Below are positions 6,374-13,328 of a stretch of 13,328 bases of DNA, piece by piece; position 1 is the stretch's first letter, and each line of letters opens with the position of its first letter. The stretch is from Bacillota bacterium (lineage in GTDB: Bacteria; Bacillota; Clostridia; Lachnospirales; Lachnospiraceae). The DNA lies in assembly GCA_023424235.1 (NCBI GenBank), contig JAFAEB010000071.1, positions 1 through 13,328 of the forward strand. The letters are read 5' to 3'. The notes beneath the pieces are model-generated. The model was not told the DNA's origin. It did no database searches and saw only the letters and a list, made by a program, of their open reading frames with translations. Both the position numbers and the translations under genes were made by a program.

Positions 6374-8221
6374 ATGGAAAAGGAAAAGAGGGCATATAGC
6401 TCCTTTAGCAATCAGTGTTACATCTATAAAAGTTTATGGAAGTACGATAAGTCAGCAGTTATTTTTGCAGTTTTTGAAGTGATACTACAAGTTGCATCTA
6501 ATTTCCTACTAATCTTATTACCAGCTATGGTAATTAAAATGCTAGAGCTAAAGCTTTCGGTTAAGGATATGGCAATTGGTACAATGGGAGTTTTTGCCAT
6601 ATATGGTTTGCTTAGTGCAGTTTCAACCTTTTTCGTAAGAAGGAATCGGAATCAATATATAGAATTTAGAGCTGGTACGATGATAAGAGGCATCTGTAGA
6701 AAGATTATGAGTGTTGACTATGTTCAATATGAAAGTGATAAAATCCAAAAATTAATGGGTAAGGCCATGGACGCAGTTGGAGGTAATAACTGGGGACTAG
6801 AAGGAACTCTACACCTAAATGTCCGTGCCTTAGTTGGAATTCTTGGATTAATTCTATATACCATATTAATCGCAAATGTTCATTACCTAATTATCCTTCT
6901 ACTACTTGCTATATCTGTTATTCAATTCATTTGCTACCGATTGGTAAATCAATATGAATATAAGAATAAGGATAAAAAAGCAGGGCTAGATATAACAAAG
7001 AAATATTTTGACAAACAAGCCTATGATGTAAATGCAGGTAAGGATATTCGTTTATATCACCTAAAGGATTGGCTAACAGGTAAGTATGAAGAAGCCAATA
7101 AAAAATATCAAGCCTTAATTGGGAAAGAAAGAAGCAGATATTTTGCTAATGACTTACTTGGCTTAGCATTACAACTAATAAGAGAAGGTATTTGCTACTT
7201 TTATTTAATAGGATTGCTAAAAGAAGGTATGGAAATCTCAGATTTCGTATTATATATGGGTCTTATTGCAAGTTTCTCTATGAGTTTTAATGAAATTACC
7301 GTTACAGTTATGGAGATTGGAAGATTTCAAAAAATGATTGACTTCCTTAGAGAATTCCTAGATTTAAAGACTATCTTTCATCACGGAGATGGATTAACTC
7401 TAGATGAAAAATCGAAAGCAATTAAAATAGAGTTTTCACATGTATCCTTTTTTTATCCAAAAACAGAAGAAGAGCCAGAGCCAAAGCTAATTCTTGATGA
7501 TATTAGCTTTACCATGAACCCAGGAGAAAAATTAGCCCTTGTTGGTATCAACGGAGCTGGTAAGACGACAATTGTTAAGTTAATGTGTGGCTTTTATCGC
7601 CCTACAAAAGGCCATATCTATATTAATGGAATTGATATAGAAGACTTAGACTTAGAAGATTATTATAAATACTTGGCAGTTGTATTCCAGGAAGCCTTTC
7701 TTCCTTCCTTCTCCATAGCAGAAAATGTTGCATGTAGAAGCAAAGAGGAGCTTAACTTACAAGAATGTAGGGAAGCAATTAGAAAAGCAGGATTATGGGA
7801 AAAAGTAGATAGCTTACCTAAGAAAGAACTAACCCATATTAATAAAGATATTGAAGAAGATGGTATTCAGTTATCCGGAGGGCAAATTCAAAAGTTAATG
7901 CTTGCAAGAGCCTCATATAAGGACTGTAAAATAGTATTATTAGATGAGCCTACAGCAGCTCTTGATGCAATTGCGGAACATGAAGTTTATCAAAAATATG
8001 AAGAAGTAATATCAGGAAAGACTGCTCTATTTATCTCTCATAGACTTGCTTCTACAAGATTTTGTGATAAGATTCTATTCCTTGAGAATGGAAAGATTGT
8101 GGAAGAAGGTACACATAATGAATTAATTAATTTAAGTGGTAGATATGCCCATATGTTTGAAATTCAAAGTAAGTATTATAGAGAGGAGGAAAAGTATGAA
8201 GCCAAAGTCATCCATTCGTAA
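6374..8221 (+). CDS. ABC exporter half-transporter (permease fused to ATPase), first of a pair
   Basis: This 615-residue membrane protein has an N-terminal six-helix exporter domain (about 25-330; clear helices near 28-55, 68-88, 151-190 and 265-315) and a C-terminal nucleotide-binding domain. The latter shows Walker A GINGAGKT (391-398), Q-loop Q439 in VVFQE, signature LSGGQ (500-504), Walker B IVLLDE (520-525, catalytic E525), D-loop ALD (529-531) and switch histidine H556. It belongs to the MdlB/MsbA-like or peptide-exporter group, but the substrate cannot be read from sequence and no C39 peptidase domain is present. The ATG is preceded by AAGGAGG at 6359-6365. Its 3' end overlaps the second exporter gene by 26 nt, suggesting translational coupling and a heterodimer. 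Confidence 0.93.
   Translation: MEKEKRAYSSFSNQCYIYKSLWKYDKSAVIFAVFEVILQVASNFLLILLPAMVIKMLELKLSVKDMAIGTMGVFAIYGLLSAVSTFFVRRNRNQYIEFRAGTMIRGICRKIMSVDYVQYESDKIQKLMGKAMDAVGGNNWGLEGTLHLNVRALVGILGLILYTILIANVHYLIILLLLAISVIQFICYRLVNQYEYKNKDKKAGLDITKKYFDKQAYDVNAGKDIRLYHLKDWLTGKYEEANKKYQALIGKERSRYFANDLLGLALQLIREGICYFYLIGLLKEGMEISDFVLYMGLIASFSMSFNEITVTVMEIGRFQKMIDFLREFLDLKTIFHHGDGLTLDEKSKAIKIEFSHVSFFYPKTEEEPEPKLILDDISFTMNPGEKLALVGINGAGKTTIVKLMCGFYRPTKGHIYINGIDIEDLDLEDYYKYLAVVFQEAFLPSFSIAENVACRSKEELNLQECREAIRKAGLWEKVDSLPKKELTHINKDIEEDGIQLSGGQIQKLMLARASYKDCKIVLLDEPTAALDAIAEHEVYQKYEEVISGKTALFISHRLASTRFCDKILFLENGKIVEEGTHNELINLSGRYAHMFEIQSKYYREEEKYEAKVIHS
8184..8189 (+). promoter_or_regulatory. Ribosome binding site fixing the second exporter start at 8196
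   Basis: AGGAGG lies inside the 3' end of the first exporter gene, 6 nt before the ATG at 8196. An earlier in-frame ATG at 8136 has no such site and would create an 86-nt overlap. Confidence 0.88.
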
Positions 8222-10016
8222 AGTATTATCTTTTATAAAAATGATTAAGGTGAGTTACCGTTCTATAGTATGGGTTTTAGTAATCGGTGGTTTTATAAAA
8301 GCAACAATCCCATTTTTAGGTCTATATTTTTCCGCACAGATCCTTAACGCCCTCATTGGAGGTAATTTTAACGAAGCGATTGTTTATGTAACCATATTAC
8401 TACTAAGTCAATTAGCAGCAGGTATCATAGGTAAAATTTGTGATCAAAGAGTAGAGTTAATTAGAGAGAATTGTGACAGTATGATTAAGCAACGGATTGC
8501 TACGAAAGCTTATGAAATAGAGTATGAAAGATTTGAAAAGCAAGAAACCTTAGATTCTTTACGTAAGACAGATTTATCTGCTCGTGGTATGGGGGGAACA
8601 GGTGATCAGATATTTGACTTGTATCGTTTAATTGAATATGGAGTATCGATTCTCTATTCCCTTATATTTGCAGTAATATTATTCTTACAAGTGGATAGTA
8701 GTAATAAAAGCTTCTTTAATTCCTACCTATCAACCATCGTGCTTCTAGCTATTTATGCAGTAATGATACTTATCTATGCATTAAGTAGTAAACGAGTTAC
8801 CCAAATTTTTAATGACTTATCAAGGCATAACGACCATGTTAACTCCATGTTCGGATATTTAGTTAATTTGATTGCAGACCAGAAGAATGCAAAAGATGTC
8901 CGTATTTATAAGATGCAAGATACCTTTGATATTAAGCTAAGAAAGCTAGAGAAGGAGGCCCTTCATGGTTTTATAGTAGCGGCCAGTGATACAGGGCGTT
9001 ATTATGCAATGAATGCCTTTATGAGTCAGATAGCATCTGGTATATCCTATGTGTTTATAGGGGCAAAAGCCATATATGGTGTAATCCCTATTGGTAATGT
9101 TATTTTATATGCTGGTTCCATTAATAAAGTAGTAAATTCAATTATGTTATTTACACAGATTTTAAATCAATTTTTATATCGTTCTGACTTTTTAGATAAC
9201 TACACAGAATTTTTAGAGACTCCTTGTATGAGTTATGATGGAAGTCTACCAATTGAAAAAAGAGATGATGGTAATTATATATTTGCCTTTCATGATGTAA
9301 GCTTTTCTTATCCAAATACAGAGACCAAAATTTTAAGTCACATTAATTTAACCTTTAAGCCTAATGAAACTATGGCCATCGTTGGTCAAAATGGTGCTGG
9401 TAAGACAACATTAATTAAGCTTCTTCTAAGACTTTACGAGCCGACAAGTGGCTATATTACCTTAAATGGAATTGATATTCGAAAATATAATTACAATGAG
9501 TATACAAAAGCCTTCTCTGTTGTTTTCCAAGATTTCAAGTTATTTTCTCTTGAGCTAGATGAAAATATAGCAGGGGGTACTGAGATTGACGAAGAGAAGT
9601 TATGGAACTCCATAAAAGAGGTCGATCTTGAAAGAAGAGTTGAAAAGATGGATAAGGGAGTAAAGAGTAGACTATATAACAACAATGGAGAGGGAATTGA
9701 TATCTCTGGTGGGGAAGCCCAACGATTTGCCATTGCAAGGGCTCTCTATAAGGATGCTCCATTTATCATTCTAGATGAACCAACAGCTGCTCTTGACCCG
9801 ATTGCGGAAGCGGAAATCTATGAGAATTTTAATCAGATGGTAGTAGGTAAGAGTGCCATTTATATCTCCCATCGAATGAGTAGCTGTAAGTTCTGTGACC
9901 GTATTGTAGTGTTAGAGAAGGGGATGGTTAGCGAAGAAGGAAACCATAATCAGCTCATTGAGAAGAAAGGCCTTTATGCGAAGCTATATGAAACACAGGC
10001 AAATTACTATGCTTAA
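8196..10016 (+). CDS. ABC exporter half-transporter (permease fused to ATPase), second of a pair
   Basis: This 606-residue partner of the preceding exporter has the same layout. The membrane domain has hydrophobic segments at about 23-50, 62-82, 148-166, 178-197 and 280-322. The nucleotide-binding domain has Walker A GQNGAGKT (397-404), Q445 in VVFQD, signature ISGGE (503-507), Walker B FIILDE (523-528, E528), D-loop ALD and switch H559. The signature differs from the LSGGQ consensus at its first and last positions, but catalytic residues are present in both proteins, so neither ATP site is obviously degenerate. The proteins share motif details (NGAGKTT, DEPTAALD, ISHR, FCD) and are clearly paralogous. 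A strong terminator follows 46 nt after the stop. The transported compound is unknown. Confidence 0.93.
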   Translation: MKPKSSIRKVLSFIKMIKVSYRSIVWVLVIGGFIKATIPFLGLYFSAQILNALIGGNFNEAIVYVTILLLSQLAAGIIGKICDQRVELIRENCDSMIKQRIATKAYEIEYERFEKQETLDSLRKTDLSARGMGGTGDQIFDLYRLIEYGVSILYSLIFAVILFLQVDSSNKSFFNSYLSTIVLLAIYAVMILIYALSSKRVTQIFNDLSRHNDHVNSMFGYLVNLIADQKNAKDVRIYKMQDTFDIKLRKLEKEALHGFIVAASDTGRYYAMNAFMSQIASGISYVFIGAKAIYGVIPIGNVILYAGSINKVVNSIMLFTQILNQFLYRSDFLDNYTEFLETPCMSYDGSLPIEKRDDGNYIFAFHDVSFSYPNTETKILSHINLTFKPNETMAIVGQNGAGKTTLIKLLLRLYEPTSGYITLNGIDIRKYNYNEYTKAFSVVFQDFKLFSLELDENIAGGTEIDEEKLWNSIKEVDLERRVEKMDKGVKSRLYNNNGEGIDISGGEAQRFAIARALYKDAPFIILDEPTAALDPIAEAEIYENFNQMVVGKSAIYISHRMSSCKFCDRIVVLEKGMVSEEGNHNQLIEKKGLYAKLYETQANYYA

Positions 10017-10061
10017 TCATTTTTAATTGAATAAAGCAATTTATTAATTCCTGTTAATAAG

Positions 10062-10103
10062 TAAGTGGATTGTTTGAGAAATCAAACCGTCCACTTATTT
10101 TTT
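10062..10103 (+). terminator. Intrinsic terminator after the ABC exporter genes
   Basis: A two-part stem pairs TAAGTGGA (10062-10069) with TCCACTTA (10090-10097) and GTTTGA (10072-10077) with TCAAAC (10082-10087), closed by a GAAA tetraloop. Six T follow at 10098-10103. On the minus strand no T-run follows, so it serves mainly the plus-strand genes. Confidence 0.92.
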
Positions 10104-10136
10104 ATTTCATAAGAAAGTTACGTCCTATGAAATAAA
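10101..10136. repeat. Perfect 11-bp inverted repeat between convergent operons
   Basis: TTTATTTCATA (10101-10111) is the exact reverse complement of TATGAAATAAA (10126-10136), with a 14-nt loop. It touches the end of the preceding terminator. It could assist termination of the minus-strand genes, but no T-run follows on either strand. Confidence 0.6.
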
Positions 10137-10190
10137 AACACTCCGTGAGGATGCACAAGCAAATCATAGGAAGTTATCCCATCTTTTCTT

Positions 10191-11129
10191 TTAAAAGCAA
10201 GGTAAATTCATATGAAAGCTTATGTCTAGAATAGAGGATGATTTCTCGGTGTGAGTCACCTTGATACTTCCGTTCATTGATTCAACTAAATGTTTTGCTA
10301 TAGTAAGTCCAAGTCCAGTACCATCTCCATTTCTAGAGCTATCACTAACATAGAATCTTTCGAATAAGTGAGGAATGTCCTTTGTTGTTAATTTACTACT
10401 ATCATTCGTAAACCTTACAGTGACTTCATTGTTACTTTTTTCTAAGCTAATTTCAAAATAGGATAAAGCATATCTACATGCATTTTGAAAAAAGTTATTA
10501 AATATTCTATCCAATGCTTCCTTATTTCCTAATATGGATAAGGGATAGTCAGGTATCTTTGCTGTAATCTGTAAGTTTGAGCTTTCTAAGATACTATAAT
10601 TATCCATTATGGATTCTTTTAATGAACGACAGATATCAACTGGCTCTAAATTTATTTTATAATCGGTAGATGAAACTTTAGAGAAGGTATAAAATTCATG
10701 AATTAGGGCTTCCATTTTTTCTGATTTACAATCGATGGTATGAAGGATATCAATTTCATCTGCTGATAGGTTAATATTAGCTTCTTTATTCAGTAGTTTT
10801 ATATAACCTCGTATAACAGCAAGGGGAGTTCTTAGATCATGACTTATATTCTCAATTTGCTCTTTCAAAGCAATTTCTTTCTTTTCAAATTCTTGATAGC
10901 TCGTTCTAATTACTTCTAATGTTTGATTCATATGAAATAAAAGGTCTTCTAGGCTCTTATTTGGAGAAGTTAGTGTCACAATACGATTATCTAGGAGATG
11001 CTTATGAATATCAGATAAATCTTTGGATGATCTTTTTATAGAACTCTTCAATAGATAATATCGACAGATAAAAAAAAGCATGATTAAGAACAAGATGCAG
11101 TTTGATATAATTAATAGGGTAATGGTCAC
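10191..11129 (-). CDS. Single-TM sensor histidine kinase of a peptide-antibiotic-type module
   Basis: This 312-residue membrane histidine kinase has one N-terminal transmembrane helix (about 3-26), a short cytoplasmic linker predicted to be helical (about 60-95), a HisKA domain with NISHDLRTPLAVIRGY (94-109, phosphoacceptor H97), and an HATPase domain with N-box FNNFFQNACRY (210-220), the LFERFY motif (255-260) and G-box GDGTGLGLTIAKHL (268-281). There is essentially no extracellular sensor, as in kinases that sense through a partner ABC transporter. The start is a GTG with AAGGAGG 9 nt upstream on the minus strand. It follows the permease gene after 33 nt and is the last gene of the minus-strand operon; its cognate regulator is most likely the OmpR-type protein at 12957-13328. 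Confidence 0.93.
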   Translation of the reverse strand: MTITLLIISNCILFLIMLFFICRYYLLKSSIKRSSKDLSDIHKHLLDNRIVTLTSPNKSLEDLLFHMNQTLEVIRTSYQEFEKKEIALKEQIENISHDLRTPLAVIRGYIKLLNKEANINLSADEIDILHTIDCKSEKMEALIHEFYTFSKVSSTDYKINLEPVDICRSLKESIMDNYSILESSNLQITAKIPDYPLSILGNKEALDRIFNNFFQNACRYALSYFEISLEKSNNEVTVRFTNDSSKLTTKDIPHLFERFYVSDSSRNGDGTGLGLTIAKHLVESMNGSIKVTHTEKSSSILDISFHMNLPCF

Positions 11130-11162
11130 TTGGCTAATCCTCCTTGATTTCGTAAAGGTATG

Positions 11163-11939
11163 TTATACATCCTTTTTTCGTAATAGCAATATGCCTAATG
11201 TAGTAAACACGATAATATGTGCAATACCAACAATATTAGTCCTTAACATTCCTTGGGCAGTATCCCATATCAGTTCTTTGGCTGATAAATTAATCGTAAT
11301 TCCTTGCTCATATATGCTATTAGGTAAATATTTGGAGATTGTATAAAATAAATTGAATTTTAATCCAAGCATGCTAATTAATACAGGTATAAGATACCAT
11401 ATCGTTCCCCAGACCATTGCACCTGTGAGTTGCTTATCAAAGTATTCTGAAACTAAAAGCATAGATATAATAGCACCAATGCAAATGAAGAAGACAGAAT
11501 ATACCTCATGAATAATATCCATGTAAGTCGCTGGTCCTGCTGTAGGTAAGAGTAACTCTGCACTAATAATATACGCAGATAATATGATGATACAAGATAC
11601 AATTGACCAAATAATTGAAACAATAATTTTTCCGATAAAAATAGCATCTCTAGAGATACCAAAAGATAAACTGTTTTTCAAGTTACCATTCTTTCTATTT
11701 CCTTCAAATAAAAGCCCTGCAATAACTCCTGCCATTACATAGAAAAATATAGGTGAACTTATGATAAAGGAGTAGCTAAAGGAGGTGGAATTGTATGGAA
11801 AAGTTGGCCCATCTGATAATGCAAAAAGATATATGGCAACATTATAAAGTACACCAAGCAAAACAAGAATTCCTGTTAATATATATACACTTTTTGAACG
11901 AAGAGTACGGTAAAGCTCGCTTTTAATGTAATTCATCAT
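11163..11939 (-). CDS. ABC-2 type permease of a BcrAB/LanEG-like transporter
   Basis: This 258-residue integral membrane protein has about six transmembrane helices (near 18-40, 58-78, 104-126, 144-164, 174-192 and 234-254). The beginning (MNYIKSELYRTLRSKSVY) and the motif RKNGNLKNSLSFGISR (82-97) between helices 2 and 3 are typical of ABC-2 permeases in bacitracin and lantibiotic protection systems. The start codon overlaps the stop of the ATPase gene by one base (TAATG). A GGAGG in the end of the ATPase gene (11949-11953) serves as its ribosome binding site, so the two are translationally coupled. LanFEG systems normally have two permeases; only one is present, so it may act as a homodimer. 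A second possible start is the next codon (ATG ATG). Confidence 0.9.
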   Translation of the reverse strand: MMNYIKSELYRTLRSKSVYILTGILVLLGVLYNVAIYLFALSDGPTFPYNSTSFSYSFIISSPIFFYVMAGVIAGLLFEGNRKNGNLKNSLSFGISRDAIFIGKIIVSIIWSIVSCIIILSAYIISAELLLPTAGPATYMDIIHEVYSVFFICIGAIISMLLVSEYFDKQLTGAMVWGTIWYLIPVLISMLGLKFNLFYTISKYLPNSIYEQGITINLSAKELIWDTAQGMLRTNIVGIAHIIVFTTLGILLLRKKDV

Positions 11940-12859
11940 TATTTGTTTCCTCCATTCTTTAAGTTCATATAGTAATCTTCAAGTGAAGTTTTAATGGTAG
12001 TAAGACCTAGAACGTATATGTTATTGTCTCCTGCTAGTTTACTATATACTTCGGTAAGTTGTTTCGGATTATAGATTCGAATCGAGTTATCAGCTAATAA
12101 TTTACATACATCATTTTTATAGTATTTATCAAGAAGTGCTATAAAGCTAGCAGGATCACTAACCTTATATTCAATGCTATCGGAACATTTTTCTTGTAGG
12201 GAAGTAGCGGATATTTCTTCAATTAATCGTCCTTTACTTAAAAAACCGTAGCTTGTAGCTAAATGTTCTAATTCACTTAAAATATGACTAGATAATAATA
12301 TGGTCATGTTTTTTTCACGGTTTAATTTAAGTAATAAATTTCGAATTTCTAAAATACCGCTTGGATCTAGTCCATTGATTGGCTCATCTAGAATAAGAAG
12401 CTCAGGTTCACCAATTAATGCGATTGCAAGCCCAAGTCTTTGTTTTTGTCCTAGAGATAAATTTTTGCACTTAGAATTTCTTTTTTCATCAAGTTTTACA
12501 GTATTGATAATTTCATTTACTTTTGCTTTTCCTGGAATACCTCGTTGAATACGATAATATTCTAGCATTTGCATAACCGTAAGTTCTGGATAAAAGCCAG
12601 TATGTTCTACCAAGGCACCAAGGCGTTTTCTTTCTCTTTCTAGATCTTTTTCAGTGTGAGAATGAAATAGATATAGCTCTCCACTGGTTTTAATACTTTG
12701 ACCTACTAATAATTTTAATAAAGTTGATTTGCCAGCTCCATTATCCCCGACTAGTCCATAGATAGTACCTTTTTCTACGTTGATATTTACCTGGTTTAGG
12801 GCATATATATTACCATACGTTTTGGTTAGGTTATTGGTTTTAACTACATATTCTTTCAT
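11939..12859 (-). CDS. ABC transporter ATPase, BcrA/LanF-like
   Basis: This 306-residue cytoplasmic ATPase energises the permease encoded next to it. It has Walker A GDNGAGKS (38-45), signature LSLGQ (135-139), Walker B LLILDE (154-159) and switch histidine H192 in LSSHILSE. Where most ABC proteins have a Q-loop, this one reads GALVEHTGFYPELT with glutamate E85; this E-loop is a recognised trait of the lantibiotic-immunity (LanF) group. A C-terminal extension of about 90 residues (215-306) follows the ATPase core, as in BcrA-type proteins. The ATG at 12859 has GGAGG at 12867-12871. Three phased direct repeats lie 70-97 nt upstream and suggest control by the neighbouring response regulator. 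Protection against, or sensing of, a peptide antibiotic is likely but the target is unknown. Confidence 0.93.
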   Translation of the reverse strand: MKEYVVKTNNLTKTYGNIYALNQVNINVEKGTIYGLVGDNGAGKSTLLKLLVGQSIKTSGELYLFHSHTEKDLERERKRLGALVEHTGFYPELTVMQMLEYYRIQRGIPGKAKVNEIINTVKLDEKRNSKCKNLSLGQKQRLGLAIALIGEPELLILDEPINGLDPSGILEIRNLLLKLNREKNMTILLSSHILSELEHLATSYGFLSKGRLIEEISATSLQEKCSDSIEYKVSDPASFIALLDKYYKNDVCKLLADNSIRIYNPKQLTEVYSKLAGDNNIYVLGLTTIKTSLEDYYMNLKNGGNK

Positions 12860-12898
12860 ATTATGTCCTCCAAGAATGAGTTTCTTTGTTATGAGTAG

Positions 12899-12956
12899 AG
12901 TATATAATACTTACATTTAATAAGTCATAAAGAACTTTTAAAGAAGTTATAAAGAT
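12899..12956 (-). promoter_or_regulatory. Three phased direct repeats and candidate promoter upstream of the ATPase gene
   Basis: On the plus strand TAAAGAA (12928-12934), TAAAGAA (12939-12945) and TAAAGAT (12950-12956) recur with an exact 11-bp period. Read on the minus strand they run into a possible -35 ATGACT (12928-12923), an 18-bp spacer and a -10 TATACT (12904-12899). Seven-base direct repeats one helical turn apart are the usual target form of OmpR/PhoB-family regulators, and such a regulator is encoded immediately upstream. The last repeat ends next to the regulator's stop codon. Confidence 0.55.
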
Positions 12957-13328
12957 TTATTTTAGTTTAAAACCAATTCCATATACGGTTTGAATATATT
13001 CTTCCTTGTTATCAATTTCCTTTAGCTTCTTTCTAATATTACTTACATGTACATTGACTGTATTGTTTTCTCCATAATAGCCACCCTTCCAAATAATCTC
13101 ATATAAAGATTCTCTTGAATATACTTTACCTGGATTCATCATAAGAAGATAAAGCAATTCATATTCATGACTTGTCAGATTAAGCTCTTTACCTTTTAAA
13201 TAAATGGAACGAGATTGAGGATGGAGTATTAGCTCTTGGTAGGTAATACATTCAGGTTCTTCTATTTTTTTTAAACTTCTTCTTAATGCAACTTCAATTC
13301 GAGCAAGCAGCTCTTCTGGTACAAATGG
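12957..13328 (-). CDS. OmpR-family response regulator, C-terminal part (5' end outside window)
   Basis: The frame is open to the window edge and encodes the last 123 residues of a winged-helix response regulator. It begins PFVPEELLARIEVALRR, which is the end of the receiver domain just after the conserved lysine-proline. The effector domain follows: ILHPQSRSIYLKGKELNLTS, then EYELLYLLMMNPGKVYSRE (recognition-helix region), then the wing with NTVNVHVSNIRKKL, and ends at YGIGFKLK. Full-length members have about 225-235 residues, so roughly 100 are missing. An ATG at 13157 is internal (MLYLL within LTSHEYELLYLLM) and is not the start. It is the probable partner of the kinase at 10191-11129, with the two transporter genes lying between them. 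Confidence 0.92.
   Translation of the reverse strand, partial: PFVPEELLARIEVALRRSLKKIEEPECITYQELILHPQSRSIYLKGKELNLTSHEYELLYLLMMNPGKVYSRESLYEIIWKGGYYGENNTVNVHVSNIRKKLKEIDNKEEYIQTVYGIGFKLK

Noticed and set aside
8136..8195. Upstream start for the second exporter
   Set aside because: It would overlap the first exporter gene by 86 nt without a ribosome binding site; AGGAGG before 8196 decides the start.
9491..9762. Minus-strand frames of 75-80 codons inside the second exporter gene
   Set aside because: They are antisense shadows of the ATPase domain with no ribosome binding site or recognisable domain.
12957..13157. A separate 66-residue winged-helix protein starting at 13157
   Set aside because: The frame stays open to the window edge and the upstream translation is clearly the rest of an OmpR-type regulator, so the ATG is internal.

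Overview
This AT-rich window looks like chromosomal DNA from a spore-forming low-GC Firmicute, most likely a member of the Clostridia (Lachnospiraceae-like). That placement is inferred from the low GC content, strong AGGAGG-type ribosome binding sites, the endospore genes spmA and spmB, a BY-kinase capsule-regulation module, and LytTR/GHKL signalling next to ABC exporters. No RNA gene, insertion sequence, integrase or CRISPR array is visible.

Layout. (1) Positions 1-2010, plus strand: the end of a polysaccharide tyrosine-phosphoregulation module in the order phosphatase (CpsB/YwqE-like, 5' truncated by the window), Wzz-type adaptor (CpsC/YwqC-like) and BY-kinase (CpsD/YwqD-like, with a C-terminal tyrosine cluster). 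No glycosyltransferase follows. (2) Positions 2011-2282: a spacer with a 47-bp tandem duplication and a terminator-like hairpin. (3) Positions 2283-3405: spmA-spmB, needed for spore core dehydration. (4) Positions 3406-3804: a gene-free stretch with nested palindromes and a bidirectional terminator. (5) Positions 3805-4425, minus strand: a lipoprotein of unknown function. (6) Positions 4790-10016, plus strand: a LytTR response regulator, a GHKL histidine kinase with no membrane sensor domain, a terminator and new promoter, then two overlapping ABC exporter half-transporters that probably form a heterodimer. (7) Positions 10191-13328, minus strand, convergent with (6): an OmpR-family response regulator (5' end outside the window), a BcrA/LanF-type ATPase, a single six-helix permease and a single-TM histidine kinase. 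This resembles bacitracin or lantibiotic self-protection and sensing modules.

How the parts work together. Regions 6 and 7 are two different two-component systems, each next to its own ABC transporter, and they end tail to tail around 10017-10190. The clearest regulatory signal is a set of three 7-bp direct repeats with an 11-bp period at 12928-12956, between the OmpR-type regulator and the ATPase gene. This is the geometry of OmpR/PhoB-family binding sites, so the regulator probably controls the transporter genes beside it. In region 6 the kinase is soluble, so the stimulus must come from inside the cell or through another membrane protein, and the adjacent exporters are obvious candidates. 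Three gene starts were moved from the longest reading frame because ribosome binding sites point to internal codons: 4790, 5565 (TTG) and 8196.
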